Assembly (NCBI RefSeq): GCF_014279895.1
Contig: NZ_CP047954.1
Span: 124,001-188,000 of the forward strand
Reading direction: 5' to 3'
Source: Synechococcus sp. M16.1
Lineage (GTDB): Bacteria; Cyanobacteriota; Cyanobacteriia; PCC-6307; Cyanobiaceae
DNA length: 64,000 nt
Part shown: one piece after another, positions 41,388 to 49,221 of the stretch
How positions within the stretch are numbered: the stretch's first letter is position 1
How the letters are laid out: every line of letters starts with the position of its first letter
Notes under the pieces: generated by a model
What the model was told of the DNA's origin: nothing
The model's input: the letters and a program-made list of their open reading frames with translations, nothing else
Database searches by the model: none
Made by a program: the position numbers and the translations under genes

Positions 41388-42535
41388 TGGCCGTGCTGCG
41401 GGTGGTGTTCATCATTGATTCGCTCAAGCTCGGTGGTGCGGAGCGGGTGTTGCTCCGCTGGGCCGGCTGGTGCCGTGAGGAAGGTTGGCAGGTGTTGATA
41501 ATCACGCGGCATGGTCCCCAGCGTGATGCCTATCCAGTTCCCGACGGGGTGGAACGCTGGGTGGAGCCCCGGCTGTCAGTGCCCCTGGAGCGGTTGGGCT
41601 GGTTTGCTTTCCCCTGGCGGCTGTTGGCCTTGCGCCAGTTGTTGCTTCGATACCGCAGTGATGTGGTGGTGGGCGTGACCACCTTGCCTGCGGTGAAACT
41701 GCTGCTGGCCAGTGCAGGACTGCCATTGCGCACCGTGGTTTCTGAACGCAACTACCCGCCGGCCAAGCCTCCGTCCCTGCTCTGGCGATGGTTGCGGCGC
41801 CTCACCTATCCCTGGGCCGATTTGCATCTGGTTCAGACCGTCCCCGCCGGTGTTTGGCTGCGCGATCACTGTGCTGTGACGCGCCAACGGTTGCTGCCCA
41901 ATCCGGTCAGCTGGCCGCTGCCGGAGCGGGAGCCTGTGGTGTCGCCTGAGGACTGGCTGGCAGCCGATGCTCCCTTGATCCTTGCGGCGGGAACAAAGTC
42001 GCATCAGAAGGGATTTGATCGTTTGATGCCTGTGTTCGCTGAGCTGGGGCTGCGGTTCCCCAGCCTGCATTTGGCCTTGCTTGGACTCGCGCCGGGTCGC
42101 TATCACGGCCGCGACCAACAGGCCGACTTGCGCCAGGCTCTCGGTGACAACTTTGACTTGCAGCAGCGGATGCTCTTGCCGGGCGTCAGCGGGAGCATGG
42201 CTCGTTGGTATTCGCGGGCCACGGTGTTCGTGCTGCCATCGCGCTATGAGGGTTTTCCCAATGTGTTGCTGGAGGCGATGGCAGCCGGTTGTGCCTGCAT
42301 TGCTAGCGACTGCCTCACTGGGCCTTCGGATCTGATTCGCGATGGTGAAAACGGACTCCTTTTGCCGCCCCAAGCCACCACCGACGCTTGGGTGGACGCG
42401 ATCGAAACGTTGCTGATGGATCCGGAGTACCGGTGCCGGTTGGGCGCTCGGGCGGCAACGGTGCGGCAGCGTTATGCCGCTGAACGCCTGCGGCGTGATT
42501 TTCTAGAGGCGTTGCGCCCACCGCGCCATGGATGA
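41387..42535 (+). CDS. Glycosyltransferase, GT4 family
   Basis: The 382-residue product has a clear GT4 layout: an N-terminal IDSLKLGGAERVLLRWAGW, the acceptor domain, and a C-terminal donor domain with SRYEGFPNVLLEAMAAGCACIASD (the EGFPNVLLE E-x7-E motif). It should transfer a sugar from a nucleotide donor to a lipid-linked or soluble glycan. It is translationally coupled to its neighbours (one-base overlap upstream, eight-base overlap downstream). Confidence 0.9.
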   Translation: MAVLRVVFIIDSLKLGGAERVLLRWAGWCREEGWQVLIITRHGPQRDAYPVPDGVERWVEPRLSVPLERLGWFAFPWRLLALRQLLLRYRSDVVVGVTTLPAVKLLLASAGLPLRTVVSERNYPPAKPPSLLWRWLRRLTYPWADLHLVQTVPAGVWLRDHCAVTRQRLLPNPVSWPLPEREPVVSPEDWLAADAPLILAAGTKSHQKGFDRLMPVFAELGLRFPSLHLALLGLAPGRYHGRDQQADLRQALGDNFDLQQRMLLPGVSGSMARWYSRATVFVLPSRYEGFPNVLLEAMAAGCACIASDCLTGPSDLIRDGENGLLLPPQATTDAWVDAIETLLMDPEYRCRLGARAATVRQRYAAERLRRDFLEALRPPRHG

Positions 42536-43787
42536 TCTCTGGGTTGTGCTTCCCCATATCGGTGCTGGCGGTGCCCAGAAGGTAGGCCTGCTCGCTGCGG
42601 AGCATTTCGCGGTTCAGGGATTCAAGGTGCGGGTGCTCTCTCTTCGCCATGGCCATCCCATCAAGCATGCGATCCCCGATGGTGTGGAGCTCTTGGATCT
42701 GGGCCCGGATGTTGAGGGCGGTGAGAATCGTTCGTTGATCGCGCGGCTGCGTCGCTTCACTAATGCTCAGTTGATCAAGTTATGCCGTTTGCTGACGTTG
42801 GCCGGCCTTCAGCTCACCTGGCGTTGGTGTGAGCACAAGGTTCAGCCTGATGCCGATGCTTGGGTGACTCGCCTGCTCGCATGGTGTATGGAGGGCCTTG
42901 GTGGTCTGCGCTACCGACGTCTTCGAGTGCTTTTGCAGCAGCAGCGCCCGAAGCGTGTGTTGGCACTGCTCACCAAAACCAACATCCTTTGCGCGGCTGC
43001 GGTTTGGGACCTTCCCATTCATCTCGTCGTGTCTGAACGCAATGATCCGCGCCTTCAGCAACTCGATCGTCTCTGGAGTCGGTTGCGCTCCGTTTACTAC
43101 CGCCGTGCCGATGTAGTGACGGCCAATACGGAGGGGGTTCTGGATGCTCTTCAGGCCATGGGACCATGGAAACGTTTAGCTCTCTTGCCTAACCCCCTTC
43201 CTGGTGGTTTGAGGCTGCAGGATTCTCACCAGCCGAGTCACGATCAGCGGGAGATTCTGGCGGTGGCTCGTCTGGTGCCCCAGAAGGGTCTGGATGTGCT
43301 GATCCGTGCTTTCGCGTCTCTGCCGCCGTCGGTCCGAGATGGTTGGTGCGTCACCCTTGTGGGTGATGGGCCGGAGCGCCAAACCCTTGAAGAACTAGCA
43401 AGCGTTGCGGGGCTCAGGGATATGGTCCGTTTCGAGGGATTCCGCTCGGATCCGCTGGTGTTTGTGCGCCGCGCGTCGATCTTTGCGCTGCCTTCGCGGT
43501 TTGAAGGAATGCCCAATGCACTGCTTGAGGCCATGGCGGCAGGACTGCCCTCGGTGGTGAGTGATGCATCACCCGGTCCGCTGGAGATGGTGAGGGATGG
43601 TCAGCAGGGGCTGGTGGTGCCCAGTGACGATGTGATCGCTTTCGCTGCGGCACTCCAGCGGCTGATGCTCGATGGAGATCTGCGCCATCGTTGCGGTGTT
43701 GCTGCCATGGCAACGTTGCGGACGCTCGACTGGGATGTGGTGGAGTCCCACTGGCGTTCGGTATTGGCTTTGCCTGCGCAGCTATGA
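42528..43787 (+). CDS. Glycosyltransferase, GT4 family
   Basis: The 419-residue protein begins with LPHIGAGGAQKVGLLAAEHF and has the GT4 donor site SRFEGMPNALLEAMAAGLPSVVSD plus VARLVPQKGLDVLIRAFASLP. It resembles the preceding GT4 enzyme in general layout. Its start overlaps the previous gene by eight bases, and its TGA overlaps the next ATG by four bases, so it is in the middle of the coupled run. Confidence 0.9.
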   Translation: MDDLWVVLPHIGAGGAQKVGLLAAEHFAVQGFKVRVLSLRHGHPIKHAIPDGVELLDLGPDVEGGENRSLIARLRRFTNAQLIKLCRLLTLAGLQLTWRWCEHKVQPDADAWVTRLLAWCMEGLGGLRYRRLRVLLQQQRPKRVLALLTKTNILCAAAVWDLPIHLVVSERNDPRLQQLDRLWSRLRSVYYRRADVVTANTEGVLDALQAMGPWKRLALLPNPLPGGLRLQDSHQPSHDQREILAVARLVPQKGLDVLIRAFASLPPSVRDGWCVTLVGDGPERQTLEELASVAGLRDMVRFEGFRSDPLVFVRRASIFALPSRFEGMPNALLEAMAAGLPSVVSDASPGPLEMVRDGQQGLVVPSDDVIAFAAALQRLMLDGDLRHRCGVAAMATLRTLDWDVVESHWRSVLALPAQL

Positions 43788-44956
43788 GTGAGGTCCCCGC
43801 CGGTCGCAGCAACTGCCGTGAGCGGGTGCTTGTTTTGGCCCCCACAGCACGCGCTGTCAGTGAAACGTTCATTCGCGCCAATCTCAACGGGCTGTCATTG
43901 GACTTGACGGCTTACTTCGGCGATGACCTTCCCTTGCATGCGCCTTGGCGATTGGCCTACGGCAGTGCCATCTTCATCAGCAAATTTTTCACGCGTTTGA
44001 ATTGGCTGCATCTGGCTGGCTTGCCTGCAGCCTGTGTGGCCTTTGCCCTGATCCGTCGCCATCAACCGGAGGTGGTGATGGTTGAGTTTGGCTTTGAAGC
44101 CGTGCGGGTGATGGAGGCCTGCGTTTGGTCGGGCGTACCCCTGGTGGTGCATTTCCGCGGATCCGATGCTTCTGCACGGACTCGACTGGGGCTTCTCAAG
44201 AATCGTTATCGACGTCTGCTGAGCATGGCCTCCGGTGTGATCGTCAAATCCAGACCAATGGCCGACACCCTGTTAGCGCTGGGTGCACCGGCGGACCGCC
44301 TGCTGATCAGTCCCTCTGGCGCCAATGCGTCCTTGTTTCAGGGCAGCTCCCCGGCTGCGGCCCCCCCTGTCCTGTTGGCAGTGGGGCGTTTTGTGCCCAA
44401 GAAAGGACCTCTTGAAACCCTCCGAGCATTTGGCTTGCTTTGCCGTGATCCAGTGCTTTCTGCCTCCAAGCCCCAACTCTGGATGGTGGGTGACGGACCA
44501 CTGTTGCCCTCAGCACGATCGCTGGTGATTGAACTTGGCCTTCAGGAGAGGGTTCGCTTTCTGGGTGTTTGCTCTCAAGTTCGTGTGGCGGAACTGATGC
44601 GGCAGGTCCGAGGATTCGTTCAGCATTCGAAGGTGGCCCCGGATGGTGACAGCGAGGGCAGTCCCGTGGCAGTGATGGAGGCTCAACTCAGTGGTTTGCC
44701 CGTTGTTGCGACGCGTCATGCGGGCATTCCTGAGGTGGTGCTGGAGAACCAGACAGGGTTGCTGGTGGATGAAGGAGATGAGTGCGCCATGGCACATGCG
44801 ATGAGCTTGCTGCTGTTGGATCCTGCGTTGGCGGCAGAGTTGGGTGCCTGCGGACGCCGGCGCATTCAAGAGCAATTCACGGTTGAACATCATCTTCGGC
44901 AGGTCGAGCAGCTGTTGCGCGATGCCATCTACGACAGGAGAGCAGCGTGCTGTTGA
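43784..44956 (+). CDS. Glycosyltransferase, GT4 family
   Basis: The 390-residue product has VLVLAPTARAVSETFIRANLNGL near the N-terminus, VGRFVPKKGPLETLRAFGLL in the middle, and a late donor motif GSPVAVMEAQLSGLPVVATRHAGIPEVV (SPVAVMEAQ replacing the usual EGFG block). This variation, seen in colanic-acid type WcaL enzymes, suggests a different sub-branch from the two GT4 neighbours. The ATG at 43784 overlaps the stop upstream; a longer frame begins inside the previous gene and is rejected. It is the last high-GC gene before the AT-rich sulfotransferase block. Confidence 0.88.
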   Translation: MSEVPAGRSNCRERVLVLAPTARAVSETFIRANLNGLSLDLTAYFGDDLPLHAPWRLAYGSAIFISKFFTRLNWLHLAGLPAACVAFALIRRHQPEVVMVEFGFEAVRVMEACVWSGVPLVVHFRGSDASARTRLGLLKNRYRRLLSMASGVIVKSRPMADTLLALGAPADRLLISPSGANASLFQGSSPAAAPPVLLAVGRFVPKKGPLETLRAFGLLCRDPVLSASKPQLWMVGDGPLLPSARSLVIELGLQERVRFLGVCSQVRVAELMRQVRGFVQHSKVAPDGDSEGSPVAVMEAQLSGLPVVATRHAGIPEVVLENQTGLLVDEGDECAMAHAMSLLLLDPALAAELGACGRRRIQEQFTVEHHLRQVEQLLRDAIYDRRAACC

Positions 44957-44962
44957 CGATTT

Positions 44963-45136
44963 ATGGAGTGGTCGAAACCAAACTTGTCCCTACGACGGCT
45001 ATCACTCTCGTCACTTTTTGCGAGGTCTAAGGTGGCTGTTCTGATGATGTGGTCTCGTTATGCTAAAGGTTTTAAAGAGATCCAAGAAGGGAATAAGTCA
45101 CTTTATTTATTTTCGGAATCACCTCTAATTAATTAA
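44963..45136 (+). CDS. Possible small ORF, 57 codons, filling the gap before the first sulfotransferase
   Basis: This ORF starts ATG seven bases after the preceding stop and ends with TAA four bases before the next ATG, so it fills the gap almost exactly. The product is basic and has no recognised family (it includes LRRLSLSSLFARSKVAV and AKGFKEIQEGNKSLYLFS). Codon use in the second half is AT-rich like the genes downstream. It may be a real small protein, a leader, or a chance ORF; there is no Shine-Dalgarno sequence that settles it. Confidence 0.3.
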   Translation: MEWSKPNLSLRRLSLSSLFARSKVAVLMMWSRYAKGFKEIQEGNKSLYLFSESPLIN

Positions 45137-45141
45137 TTAAT
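45126..45141 (+). repeat. (TAAT)4 tandem tetranucleotide reaching into the sulfotransferase start
   Basis: Four perfect copies of TAAT run from 45126 to 45141, and the last copy contributes AT of the ATG at 45140. The repeat lies at the ribosome-binding position of the first sulfotransferase gene. Confidence 0.8.
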
Positions 45142-46009
45142 GACTTTTCCGCCTGACGCATCTGTAAGGCCAACTGTGGTTTACATCACAAGTAGGGGCC
45201 ACAGTGGTTCTACTTTGTTGTCTCTAATACTTGGAGGTCATTCTCAGATTGTGAGTGGAGGAGAGTTGAAGATGCTGATTAATGCCAAGGATGAAAACAA
45301 ATTATGTAGCTGCCACTTTGTAACTCCAGATCAATGCCCTTTCTGGAGTCAGGTGCAGCGTCATGTCATCGATTCTGTCGGTGTTCCTTTTGATGAGCTT
45401 GCTTTAATGGAGGATGGTGATGATGAGACTTTCTCACTGCATAATCAGGCTTTGTTCACTGCGATTGCTGATGTAAGTGGCTGTTCGATCGTTGTTGATT
45501 CATCGAAGTCTTTGATGCGTTTGTCCCGCTTACTTCGGGCGCAGGAAAATGGATGTTTTATCAATGTGCGGCCTATCCATCTTCATAGAGGCCCCTTGGG
45601 GTTTGCAAACAGTTGTCGAAGAAAAGGTCAAACATTATTCGCTGCAGCTGAACGTCATTCGAGGGAATTTTTTAGAACTCGCGAATTCCTCAGTGGCAAG
45701 TCTCATTTGTTTGTTAGTTATGAAAAATTTGCTCGTCAAACAAGGCCCTCGCTGTGCCGTTTGATGGGCTGGATTGGTTTGTCGATTGATGAATCTCAGT
45801 TACAGTGGAGGCAGGGTATTCGTAGAGATATTGGAGGAAATCGTATGCGAATTGGCGGCTCGTCTTTGATTCAAATCGATCAGAGTTGGAAGCATGATTT
45901 AACTATTGCTGAAATCATCAAGCTAACGTTCTTTACTCTGCCGATTCGTTTGCGTTCTAAATGGCTTTACTCTAGGTTCCGTAATCGCAGGATTAAATTT
46001 GGTTTATGA
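45140..46009 (+). CDS. Sulfotransferase family protein
   Basis: The 289-residue protein has the P-loop-like PAPS-binding motif TSRGHSGSTLLSLILGGHS at residues 16-34, a Cys-rich block CSCHFVTPDQCPFW (C-x-C-x7-C-x-F-W), the VVDSSKSLMRLSRLL helix, a 3'-phosphate region, and HLFVSYEKFA. Sulfotransferases move sulfate from PAPS to sugars or lipids. It is a paralogue of the next gene, with the same order of blocks. Base composition is much more AT-rich than the glycosyltransferases upstream. Confidence 0.85.
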   Translation: MTFPPDASVRPTVVYITSRGHSGSTLLSLILGGHSQIVSGGELKMLINAKDENKLCSCHFVTPDQCPFWSQVQRHVIDSVGVPFDELALMEDGDDETFSLHNQALFTAIADVSGCSIVVDSSKSLMRLSRLLRAQENGCFINVRPIHLHRGPLGFANSCRRKGQTLFAAAERHSREFFRTREFLSGKSHLFVSYEKFARQTRPSLCRLMGWIGLSIDESQLQWRQGIRRDIGGNRMRIGGSSLIQIDQSWKHDLTIAEIIKLTFFTLPIRLRSKWLYSRFRNRRIKFGL

Positions 46010-46135
46010 GTCTGGGCTTACGGATTCATTGTTGTTGATTTTGGCTTCTGTTCAGGCATTGCTATGCATGATTCCACTAGTCTTGAGTGGCAGGTTTGTC
46101 GCTCTTGGCAGTTCTTTTTCAGATTATACCTATGT

Positions 46136-46141
46136 TATAAT
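46136..46141 (+). promoter_or_regulatory. Consensus -10 box upstream of second sulfotransferase
   Basis: A perfect TATAAT lies 28 bases before the ATG at 46170, inside a 160-base AT-rich gap (46010-46169). No clear -35 is seen. This suggests the second sulfotransferase can be transcribed from its own start. Confidence 0.45.
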
Positions 46142-46169
46142 AAGCATTATTTGTGAAAATCTATAAAAA

Positions 46170-46979
46170 ATGACCTCCTGGAATTTGGTTTATATCACTA
46201 GCAATGGCCATAGTGGGTCAACATTGTTGGATATGTTGATCGGCTCCCACTCTGAGTGCATCACTTTGGGAGAAATTCATCAGCTCACGCTGAAGGCGAA
46301 AGGGGTATGTGCTTGTGGGGCCGCTAACTATAAAGAATGCTCTTTCTGGCGTGATATCGATTTACGACTTCAGTCTGATGGTGGACCTGAGTTGTCTGAA
46401 TTGCATGTCGACTCTTGCCATCAAGACGAATTTCGGCGTAGTAATCATGCATTGCTTAGTGTTCTTCAAGAGAAAACAAAAGCTCGTTGGTTTGTGGATT
46501 CATCCAAGAAGCTGACGAGATTAAAAAGTTTGCTCGCTGATTCCTCTATCAACGTTTTGCCTGTACACATTGTTCGACGGCCTGAGGGTGTCGTCTGCTC
46601 AAACATGGCAAAGGGAAGAGGATTTTTATCTTCGTTGCGTTCCTATTATTCTGGCCTTTGGTCCAGATATAAGTATTTGCGAAGGAAACCCCATCTTCTT
46701 GTTTCTTATGAGGAACTCTGTTCTCATCCAGAACAAGTGATGAATCGGATTATGAATAAATTGGGTTTAGATTTTGAGTCTGAGCAGTTGGATTGGTCAA
46801 GTCATGACCACCATAATGTAAATGGGAATAAGCGCACACGCACAACTCGCCAGTCTTCAATTCGTTTGGATGAGCGTTGGAGGACAGACCTCAGTATCTG
46901 GCAGCGTCTTGTTGTGAAGCTGGCTACGGTTAAATTCAAGACTTGGCTTCGATTGCGCTATGGGGTCGAGTCTTGCTGA
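46170..46979 (+). CDS. Sulfotransferase family protein
   Basis: This 269-residue paralogue of the preceding protein has TSNGHSGSTLLDMLIGSHS as PAPS-binding loop, CACGAANYKECSFW with the same C-x-C-x7-C-x-F-W spacing, WFVDSSKKLTRLKSLL, the 3'-phosphate site VHIVRRPEGVVCS, and LLVSYEELCSHPEQV. The pair looks like an ancient tandem duplication, since identity is limited to motifs. A consensus TATAAT lies upstream. Codon use is AT-rich. Confidence 0.87.
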   Translation: MTSWNLVYITSNGHSGSTLLDMLIGSHSECITLGEIHQLTLKAKGVCACGAANYKECSFWRDIDLRLQSDGGPELSELHVDSCHQDEFRRSNHALLSVLQEKTKARWFVDSSKKLTRLKSLLADSSINVLPVHIVRRPEGVVCSNMAKGRGFLSSLRSYYSGLWSRYKYLRRKPHLLVSYEELCSHPEQVMNRIMNKLGLDFESEQLDWSSHDHHNVNGNKRTRTTRQSSIRLDERWRTDLSIWQRLVVKLATVKFKTWLRLRYGVESC

Positions 46980-47038
46980 AAATTTCTTGCGAAGCTGATA
47001 GAATGAACTGAATTAATTCCATTACAGATCTAAAAAAT

Positions 47039-47878
47039 ATGCAAAAAATTGGACCTCACTTTATTGTCATCGGAGCGCAACGTTCTGGAACGACATGGCT
47101 TCATCGTGTATTGTCTCAGCACGATAAGCTTTGGCTTACTCCTGTCAAAGAGTTGCATTATTTTGATAAACAATCTATCAAGTTGGGAGTATTGAATAAG
47201 TATGAGCGTCATCGGGCTCGTTTCTGGAGCTGGAAGCGTGCGGCGATCGATCCGAGATGGTTTGGCCGCTATTGGTTCTTGCCTCGTGGTGATGAATGGT
47301 ATGCAAAGCTTTTTCGTCGAGCCCGTGCAAGGGGAAAAATTACAGGAGAAATTACTCCTGCTTATGCTGCAATGTCTGATCAAAAATGGGTTCAGATTCA
47401 TTCATTATTCCCTGATGTCCGTTTAATTTTTGTGATGCGAGATCCGATTATAAGAACCTGGTCTGCCCTTCGAAATAATATGAAGAAAGGTCGAATTGAT
47501 CCTTTCTCTTCTGTAGAAGATCTTATTGAGCTGTCTTTGAAGCCGTCCATTGCTTCTAGATCTGATTACCTCCATGCAATTCAGATGGTGGAGTCGAAAT
47601 TTGGGGCTGACCAGCTGCATTGCTGTTTTTTTGAGCAGCTCATAGCTGAGCCAACTGTTTTCGCGGATTCAATTTTTAAATTTTTGGGTGTAAATCCATT
47701 GGGAGAGGAATTGGTTGTTCCTGCGGCTGTTAATAGTGCAGCCGGCGGAGATCAACCTCCTCTTGCATTGCAGCGAGCTTTGGCAAAGGAGTATCTGCCT
47801 ATGACCGATCAGTTGGCTGACCGTTTTGGTGGCATTCCACGAGAATGGGCGACAAAGTATCGGAAGCTTTTGGGCTGA
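47039..47878 (+). CDS. Sulfotransferase domain protein (heparan-sulfate type)
   Basis: The 279-residue protein is from a different sulfotransferase branch than its two neighbours. The 5'-phosphosulfate loop is IVIGAQRSGTTWLHRVLSQH, followed by TPVKELHYFD, GEITPAYAAM, and the 3'-phosphate site FVMRDPIIRTWSALRNNM. These match the Sulfotransfer_1 family that sulfates glycans. It starts 59 bases after the second sulfotransferase (with a TAGAAT -10-like box in the gap at about 46998) and ends the AT-rich block. Confidence 0.9.
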   Translation: MQKIGPHFIVIGAQRSGTTWLHRVLSQHDKLWLTPVKELHYFDKQSIKLGVLNKYERHRARFWSWKRAAIDPRWFGRYWFLPRGDEWYAKLFRRARARGKITGEITPAYAAMSDQKWVQIHSLFPDVRLIFVMRDPIIRTWSALRNNMKKGRIDPFSSVEDLIELSLKPSIASRSDYLHAIQMVESKFGADQLHCCFFEQLIAEPTVFADSIFKFLGVNPLGEELVVPAAVNSAAGGDQPPLALQRALAKEYLPMTDQLADRFGGIPREWATKYRKLLG

Positions 47879-47967
47879 TTTTCGCTGGTTTTGGCTGATT
47901 CGCCGTTGCCTCTCCTGGTTCTTCTTTGGGCCATGACGATCGTGTTTGATCTTTCGCTTTGGGCGGT

Positions 47968-49212
47968 ATGAGTCAATATCTTTCCCTTGATGCTCCTGAT
48001 TTAGACAGCGATCTAATCGCTTTGTTGGCAGAACAGGCGGGCTTTTCTGGTGTTCGTCTTGCCCTGGTGGGAGGTGCTGTGCGCGACCTCATGTTGTATC
48101 AAATGCTCCGAGATCCTTGGCGTCCGCTGTCGGATCTTGACCTTCTCCTGGAAGGTTCATCCTCTGATTTTGTAAGTCATTTGCAGGATCTGTACGGACC
48201 TGATCGTGTCTCTGAGTTGCAGCTGCATGAGCAGTTTGGGACCGCTGAACTCGTGATTGATGGGTTGCGTTTGGATGTGGCCTGTGCCCGCACCGAGACG
48301 TATCCCGCGCCTGGAGAGAACCCTCATGTCCAGGCCGGCACTCTTGAGCAGGATCTCGCACGCCGTGACTTCACGGTGAATGCGATGGCTTTGGTGCTCC
48401 AACCGGATGGATCACCTCAATTGTTTGACCCCCATCGGGGTCGAGAGCATCTGTTGCAGCGTCAGCTTGTGTTCTTGCATGAAACCAGCGTCGCTGATGA
48501 CCCCACCCGTGTTTTTCGTGGCGCCCGCTATGGCGCCCGCCTTGGTTTTCAGTTGGCACCCTCAGCGTTGGTTCAGGTGCAAGCCACCTTGGTCCAGTGG
48601 CCCTGGGCGTGGAAGCCAGGTGACGTCATGGACGCTGTGCCTCCTGCCTTGGGCACCCGGTTGCGCATGGAGTTGGAGCTGCTGTTCGAACGTGAACCCT
48701 GGCAAGAAGCACTCACGCTGTTGCAGCAATGGTCCGCAATGCCCTTGCTTGATCCTGCCTTGCAACGCGATTGTCGTCTCTGCCGACGGCTGGTTCAGGG
48801 AAGTCGGCTTGAACTCCCCGCTTTGATGGTCCTAGTGGCTGCTGCCGGCGATCCAGTCGGTCTGGCTTCACGTTTGCAGCTTCCCCACCAACAGCAGCTC
48901 TGGCTTAATCAACTGGTTGATATTCGTCATTGGTTGGCTGATGAGGTCAGCGAATTGCCATGGGATGGCTGGGGTGCCCTGGATTGGACCCGGCGCCTCG
49001 AGCAGAAGCGCTGGGCACCTGAGGTGGTGGCGCTTGCTGTGCTCGACAACAACGCATTCCGACGACCAATGCTGCGGTGGTGGGGGCGTTGGCGGCATGT
49101 GAGATCACCAGTGAGTGCCCGCGAGCTCATGGCTCAGGGCGTAACGGCAGGTCCCGCCCTTGGCGATGCGCTGCGTCGTTTGAGAGATCAACAACTTCAG
49201 CAGATGTGCTGA
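47968..49212 (+). CDS. CCA tRNA nucleotidyltransferase / poly(A) polymerase family protein
   Basis: The 414-residue class II nucleotidyltransferase has the head-domain signature LALVGGAVRDL, the two metal-binding Asp in SDLDLLLEG, RRDFTVNAMALVL, and DDPTRVFRGARYGARLGFQL. It adds or repairs the CCA end of tRNA, a needed step here because the tRNA gene in this window lacks an encoded CCA. In cyanobacteria the family splits into CCA- and poly(A)-adding forms, which I cannot tell apart. An ATG at 47968 is preferred over TTG at 47959. It returns to normal GC after the sulfotransferase block. Confidence 0.88.
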   Translation: MSQYLSLDAPDLDSDLIALLAEQAGFSGVRLALVGGAVRDLMLYQMLRDPWRPLSDLDLLLEGSSSDFVSHLQDLYGPDRVSELQLHEQFGTAELVIDGLRLDVACARTETYPAPGENPHVQAGTLEQDLARRDFTVNAMALVLQPDGSPQLFDPHRGREHLLQRQLVFLHETSVADDPTRVFRGARYGARLGFQLAPSALVQVQATLVQWPWAWKPGDVMDAVPPALGTRLRMELELLFEREPWQEALTLLQQWSAMPLLDPALQRDCRLCRRLVQGSRLELPALMVLVAAAGDPVGLASRLQLPHQQQLWLNQLVDIRHWLADEVSELPWDGWGALDWTRRLEQKRWAPEVVALAVLDNNAFRRPMLRWWGRWRHVRSPVSARELMAQGVTAGPALGDALRRLRDQQLQQMC

Positions 49213-49221
49213 AGCAGGTGG

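Noticed and set aside
46010-46169. Short open frames in the gap between sulfotransferases, one giving a hydrophobic stretch
   Set aside because: AT-rich spacer with two overlapping frames of about 30-50 codons, no clear start or ribosome-binding site; it could be a membrane-protein remnant but cannot be supported.
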